Shown: in pieces, positions 60,924 to 64,000 of the stretch
Numbering within the stretch: the first letter of the stretch is position 1
Layout: each line of letters opens with the position of its first letter
Origin: UBA8914 sp034002905
GTDB lineage: Bacteria; Pseudomonadota; Alphaproteobacteria; UBA9219
Reading direction: 5' to 3'
Length of the DNA: 64,000 nt
NCBI GenBank assembly: GCA_034002905.1
Contig: JAVEZQ010000008.1
Location: forward strand, 1-64,000
Position numbers and translations under genes: made by a program
The notes under the pieces: generated by a model
Databases searched by the model: none
Told to the model about the DNA's origin: nothing
The model's input: the letters and a program-made list of their open reading frames with translations, nothing else

Positions 60924-62951
60924 ATGAACGCCGAGATCGCTCTAACCCTTTATGAGACTCCAGAGACCGAGGATGGCGTCATCCATATCGATTTGTCGGA
61001 TATGCGCCAACTTGGCGTGATAACTGGCGATGTTATTGCGGTAGAAGGGGAGCGCCGGGTTCATTTGTTTGTTCAGCCAGCATTGATGGGAGACCGGAAC
61101 CAGAGGCTTGCGCGAGTCAGTTCGCTGACGGCCAAAAATCTGGGATACACGTCTGGTCAGCGCGTCCGTCTCTTGCCTGACCGCTATCGCTTGCCTATTG
61201 CAGAATTGGTTACGCTCCAGACCGAGGATGATATTGACCAAATTCATGTCGTGGCCCGCCAAAGACAGATCGGAACGGCTTGGGGGCGACACCCCATTTC
61301 GGAGGGTGACGAACTCCGCGTGCCGACGCTTGATCGTTACGATTTGCGGGTCAAGGTTACGGCCCTTCAACCGGCCGGACCCGTGCAAATAGGCAGCACC
61401 ACAGAGTTTGTGATTACGTCACAACGGCTTGTAGACACGCGATCCATTAAAATTGGAGGTATGCGAGAGACTTATCGTTTGTGTCAGTCTTTTGCCAAAG
61501 CCCGTTTTACAAAGAGCCCCAATGCTTCACCAAGTACCATCTTGTTGTCGGGGCCGTCAGGATGCGGCAAGGCGCGAATGCTTGCACGCTTGGCACAGGA
61601 TATGGGGGTGGCATATCACGTTTTGGATGCGCAGAAGTTGATGGATCGCTGGCTGGCGCGTACGCCCCCTGATTTAACCGGTTATTTAGTCGATCTGGGA
61701 AAGCGCGGAAAGACGATCCTTGTTTTTGATCATCTTGAGGTTCTGGAGAGCAAGTCGAACCAAACGTCGACGATTGCGGCTGCGGCAAGCTCTGTTACGG
61801 GGCAGATCTGTTCGATTTTAGAAGAAATGCCAACACAGCCAACCATACTAGTTTTTGGTGTCTGTTCTGGAGAGCTGGCCCCTCGGATTGCGCATGCACA
61901 GCTCTTTGATTTTATTCATACGGTTGATGCGCCGAACCGATGGTCGCGTGGCGAGATTTTACAACTTGCTGTACAGGCGCAATCTGTTGCGGATGATGTT
62001 GATCTTTCGGCATTGTCTGCGATGACGGGCGGGATGACGGCACGTGAATTGAACTATCTTGTCAAATCCGCCTCTTTGCTTGCTGCTGGCGCAAAAATTT
62101 CGACATCGGATTTTATTGCTGCGTTGAGATTGATGCCGATCCCAGATCGGGCAAACATTCGGTGCGACATTCCCACAACCATATGGGACGAACTGGCAGG
62201 GCTTGACGATGTCAAACAGTTGCTGCTTGAAACCGTGCCATGGTCGCTCAAATATAATGATCGCTTTGTTCGGGCGGGGGTACGCCCGCCACGCTCGATT
62301 TTGCTCTCGGGTGGCCCAGGAACAGGAAAGACTTCCCTCATCCGTGCCTTGGCATCGCGGTTGCCAATAAATTTTGTTGAGATCGTTTGTCCGGTACTGT
62401 CCTCACGCCATGATCGCGAGGGGCTGGATTTGGTGCAGGAGGCCTTTGCCTTGGCGCGGCGTAAAGCGCCATGTGTCCTCTTTTTTGATGATATCGACGC
62501 GTTATTTGAAGGGCATGATAATCTGCCACCGGATTCTTTCGGGTTTGGCTCTGCGGTAACCCAGCTTTTGATCGAGTTGGATGCCATTGCAACTTTACCT
62601 GGCGTTGTGGTCATTGCTGCGACGAACCGCCCCGATCGTCTAAACAGCGAGATTATGCGTCCGGGCCGTTTTGATTTTGCCTTGACTCTACCTATGCCCG
62701 ACATGCCCGCCCGCAAAAAGATATTGCAGATTCACGCGCGCAAGCTTCTTTTGGCGGAAAATATTGATTTTGATCGTCTGGCGTCGGGGATGCATGGGAT
62801 GTCTCCTGCCGATATTGCGGCTTTGTGCAACAGGGTTGGCATGATGGCCTTGCGCCAGTCTTTGGCGATATCGACGGAAGACGGTGATCCTCTGACGGTT
62901 GTAACCGCTGAATTGTTCGAACAGGCGCTGCGGGGACGCAACAAGGGTTAG
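60924..62951 (+). CDS. CDC48/VCP-like tandem AAA+ ATPase with degenerate first domain
   Basis: A 675-residue protein. Residues 1-180 follow the double-psi-barrel CDC48 N-domain (DMRQLGVITGDVIAVEGERR). The first AAA domain has GPSGCGKAR (about 208-216), where Ala replaces the Thr/Ser after the P-loop Lys, and Walker B reads VFDHLEVL, without the catalytic Glu. The second AAA domain has GGPGTGKTS (about 462-470), FFDDIDALF (Asp for the usual Glu), VIAATNRPDRL and the arginine-finger RPGRFD. It probably unfolds or segregates protein complexes in the cytoplasm. The ATG at 60924 is chosen; a TTG 20 codons earlier is rejected. Confidence 0.85.
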   Translation: MNAEIALTLYETPETEDGVIHIDLSDMRQLGVITGDVIAVEGERRVHLFVQPALMGDRNQRLARVSSLTAKNLGYTSGQRVRLLPDRYRLPIAELVTLQTEDDIDQIHVVARQRQIGTAWGRHPISEGDELRVPTLDRYDLRVKVTALQPAGPVQIGSTTEFVITSQRLVDTRSIKIGGMRETYRLCQSFAKARFTKSPNASPSTILLSGPSGCGKARMLARLAQDMGVAYHVLDAQKLMDRWLARTPPDLTGYLVDLGKRGKTILVFDHLEVLESKSNQTSTIAAAASSVTGQICSILEEMPTQPTILVFGVCSGELAPRIAHAQLFDFIHTVDAPNRWSRGEILQLAVQAQSVADDVDLSALSAMTGGMTARELNYLVKSASLLAAGAKISTSDFIAALRLMPIPDRANIRCDIPTTIWDELAGLDDVKQLLLETVPWSLKYNDRFVRAGVRPPRSILLSGGPGTGKTSLIRALASRLPINFVEIVCPVLSSRHDREGLDLVQEAFALARRKAPCVLFFDDIDALFEGHDNLPPDSFGFGSAVTQLLIELDAIATLPGVVVIAATNRPDRLNSEIMRPGRFDFALTLPMPDMPARKKILQIHARKLLLAENIDFDRLASGMHGMSPADIAALCNRVGMMALRQSLAISTEDGDPLTVVTAELFEQALRGRNKG

Positions 62952-63001
62952 TAAGCGAATCACAGCGGATCGAAAAAACGTTAAAAAAGATAAAAACGGG
63001 G

Positions 63002-63030
63002 TTGGCTGGAATCGTGAATGGTATTATATT
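63002..63030 (+). promoter_or_regulatory. Candidate promoter of mreC
   Basis: TTGGCT (63002-63007) and TATATT (63025-63030) with a 17-base spacer, about 60 bases before the mreC GTG start. Confidence 0.5.
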
Positions 63031-63096
63031 CTCGAAACGGTTTTTTGTGGCATGGTGCCTTTTCTTTTTAATCTCACGCTATTAGGACGTTTCTAG

Positions 63097-63987
63097 GTGC
63101 ATACACGTCGTACGGGATGGGTGTATACAACGGCCTTGTCATGGAGAGCGGTCGCCCATCGCTTTTCTTATGCTTTGTTCCTGTTCCTGTCGATTGGCCT
63201 CATTTTTCTTGGCCAGTATCAACCTATGGTAGTAAATACGGCACGTGCTCGTGTAGTTGATGGTGTTGGCCCCATTCTGGATATTCTTTCCCAGCCCATG
63301 GCCATGATAGATACAATGTCAAGCCGTGTTCAATCTTACCGCAGCCTTATGGCCGAGAATGCCCGTCTTCGCGTTGAAAACGCACTTCTGGTTCGTTGGC
63401 AGAACACGGCGCTTGCCTTGGAAAGCCAAAACAAGGAGTTGCGCGAGCTTCTGAAATACAAGCCCGAACCTTCCTTGGCCTTTATCTCGGCACGTGTAAT
63501 TGGCGATACGGGGACGGCTTTTGTTCGGTCCCTTATCGTGACGGCAGGACGGTTGCAGGGGGTCAAGCAGGGAATGGCGGCTATGACGGGCGAAGGGCTC
63601 ATTGGTCGTGTGGTTGAGGTCGGAGAGTGGACGTCGCGTATTCTGCTGATTACGGATATGACGTCGCGTATTCCTGTTATGGTCATGGGATCAGGTGATC
63701 ATGCGATATTGACCGGGGATAATTCTTTGACACCAAAACTTATGTATTTGCCGCAAGATGCAGATGTCCGACCCGGTATGCGCGTCATGACGTCTGGGCA
63801 TGGCGGGGTCTTTCCACCGAACCTTCCCGTAGGTGTGATTGCGCGGATGGATCATGGGGAAATACAGGTTGTGCCGATGACATCGCTGGGCCGTATCAAC
63901 CAGATCCGTCTGGTTGATTTTGGTCTTGTCGCCGGGGAGTTTAACCCGATGACCGAAAAGCTTCAATCGGACAAGACGGCACCTTGA
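63097..63987 (+). CDS. mreC: Rod shape-determining protein MreC
   Basis: A 296-residue inner-membrane/periplasmic protein that links MreB to the cell-wall elongation enzymes. One membrane helix (about 27-45), a coiled coil (MAENARLRVENALLVRWQNTALALESQNKELREL) and the beta-barrel domain with ARVIGDTG, GEGLIGRVVEVGEWTSRILLITD and PVGVIARMD are visible. Start is GTG. mreB is not upstream; a promoter of its own lies before it, and the next gene begins inside its stop codon. Confidence 0.95.
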   Translation: MHTRRTGWVYTTALSWRAVAHRFSYALFLFLSIGLIFLGQYQPMVVNTARARVVDGVGPILDILSQPMAMIDTMSSRVQSYRSLMAENARLRVENALLVRWQNTALALESQNKELRELLKYKPEPSLAFISARVIGDTGTAFVRSLIVTAGRLQGVKQGMAAMTGEGLIGRVVEVGEWTSRILLITDMTSRIPVMVMGSGDHAILTGDNSLTPKLMYLPQDADVRPGMRVMTSGHGGVFPPNLPVGVIARMDHGEIQVVPMTSLGRINQIRLVDFGLVAGEFNPMTEKLQSDKTAP

Positions 63988-64000
63988 TGCCACCCGTTTC
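63987..64000 (+). CDS. Start of a downstream gene, probably mreD (cut by window)
   Basis: An ATG overlaps the mreC TGA by one base (TGATG) and opens ATG CCA CCC GTT. Only four codons are visible. mreD is the usual next gene, and the overlap is typical of the cluster, but identity cannot be confirmed here. Confidence 0.3.

Noticed and set aside
62054..62716. Open frame of 220 codons on the minus strand
   Set aside because: Antisense shadow of the second AAA domain; no independent motif.
1..64000. CRISPR arrays, insertion sequences, rRNA genes and prophage genes
   Set aside because: No regular repeat-spacer pattern, transposase motif, rRNA sequence or phage structural gene was seen on either strand.

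Overview
The window is a contiguous piece of a Gram-negative bacterial chromosome, most probably from an alphaproteobacterium. The evidence for the class is: an F0 ATP synthase cluster with paired b' and b subunits and no F1 genes beside it, an EipB (DUF1849) envelope protein, an ExoD-family protein, a short 41-residue L36 protein, hopanoid genes hpnA to hpnE, and CDC-like double-psi-barrel and GGDEF/EAL proteins typical of free-living members. I cannot fix the order or genus from sequence alone.

Layout. 1-4.9 kb: the 3' end of dapA, then a leftward group of a GT2 glycosyltransferase, a polytopic membrane protein and a lipoprotein, then a WrbA-like flavoprotein. 5-10.3 kb: a DUF2786-like protein and a prepilin peptidase, a lone secF, an unusual deaminase, a gene of unknown function behind a textbook TPP riboswitch, and a GGDEF/EAL protein. 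10.6-16.7 kb: a hydrolase, tRNA-Thr, a twin-CX3C lipoprotein, pyk, a TPR/glycosyltransferase protein, rpmJ and phoH. 16.8-20 kb: atpI-atpB-atpE-b'-b and exoD. 20-30.6 kb: LOG-family enzyme, psd-pssA-kdsA, a GH15 enzyme, a DUF2268-like protease, a diguanylate cyclase, and eipB-tsaB-rimI-accA. 30.6-35.4 kb: a Sel1-like protein, a NUDIX enzyme, tRNA-Tyr with an att-like duplication of its 3' end, rlmB, rmuC and def.

35.4-40.6 kb carries hpnA-hpnB-hpnC-hpnD-hpnE, which makes squalene from farnesyl diphosphate for hopanoids. The cyclase gene shc is not present here. A classical type IV pseudopilin gene sits directly upstream of hpnA and overlaps it.

41.3-55.6 kb is the most striking region. A tightly packed operon (secretin lipoprotein, a periplasmic protein with two ASH-type domains and a PilP/GspC-like C-terminus, a GspE/PilQ-type ATPase, a GspF/PilR-type membrane protein, and two bitopic proteins) is followed by an independently terminated pilin-like gene and then by two tandem, paralogous DotA/TraY-family genes of about 890 codons. 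This joins a type IVB-pilus-like assembly machine to proteins otherwise known from IncI conjugation and Dot/Icm secretion. No other Dot/Icm core component is in the window. The prepilin peptidase at 5.5 kb and the pseudopilin at 40.6 kb are plausible partners.

55.6-64 kb: dut, coaBC and an SH3-domain protein leftward. Then rightward a hybrid histidine kinase with REC and Hpt domains, a CDC48-like tandem AAA+ protein with a degenerate first ATPase domain, and mreC with its own promoter, running into what is probably mreD at the window edge.
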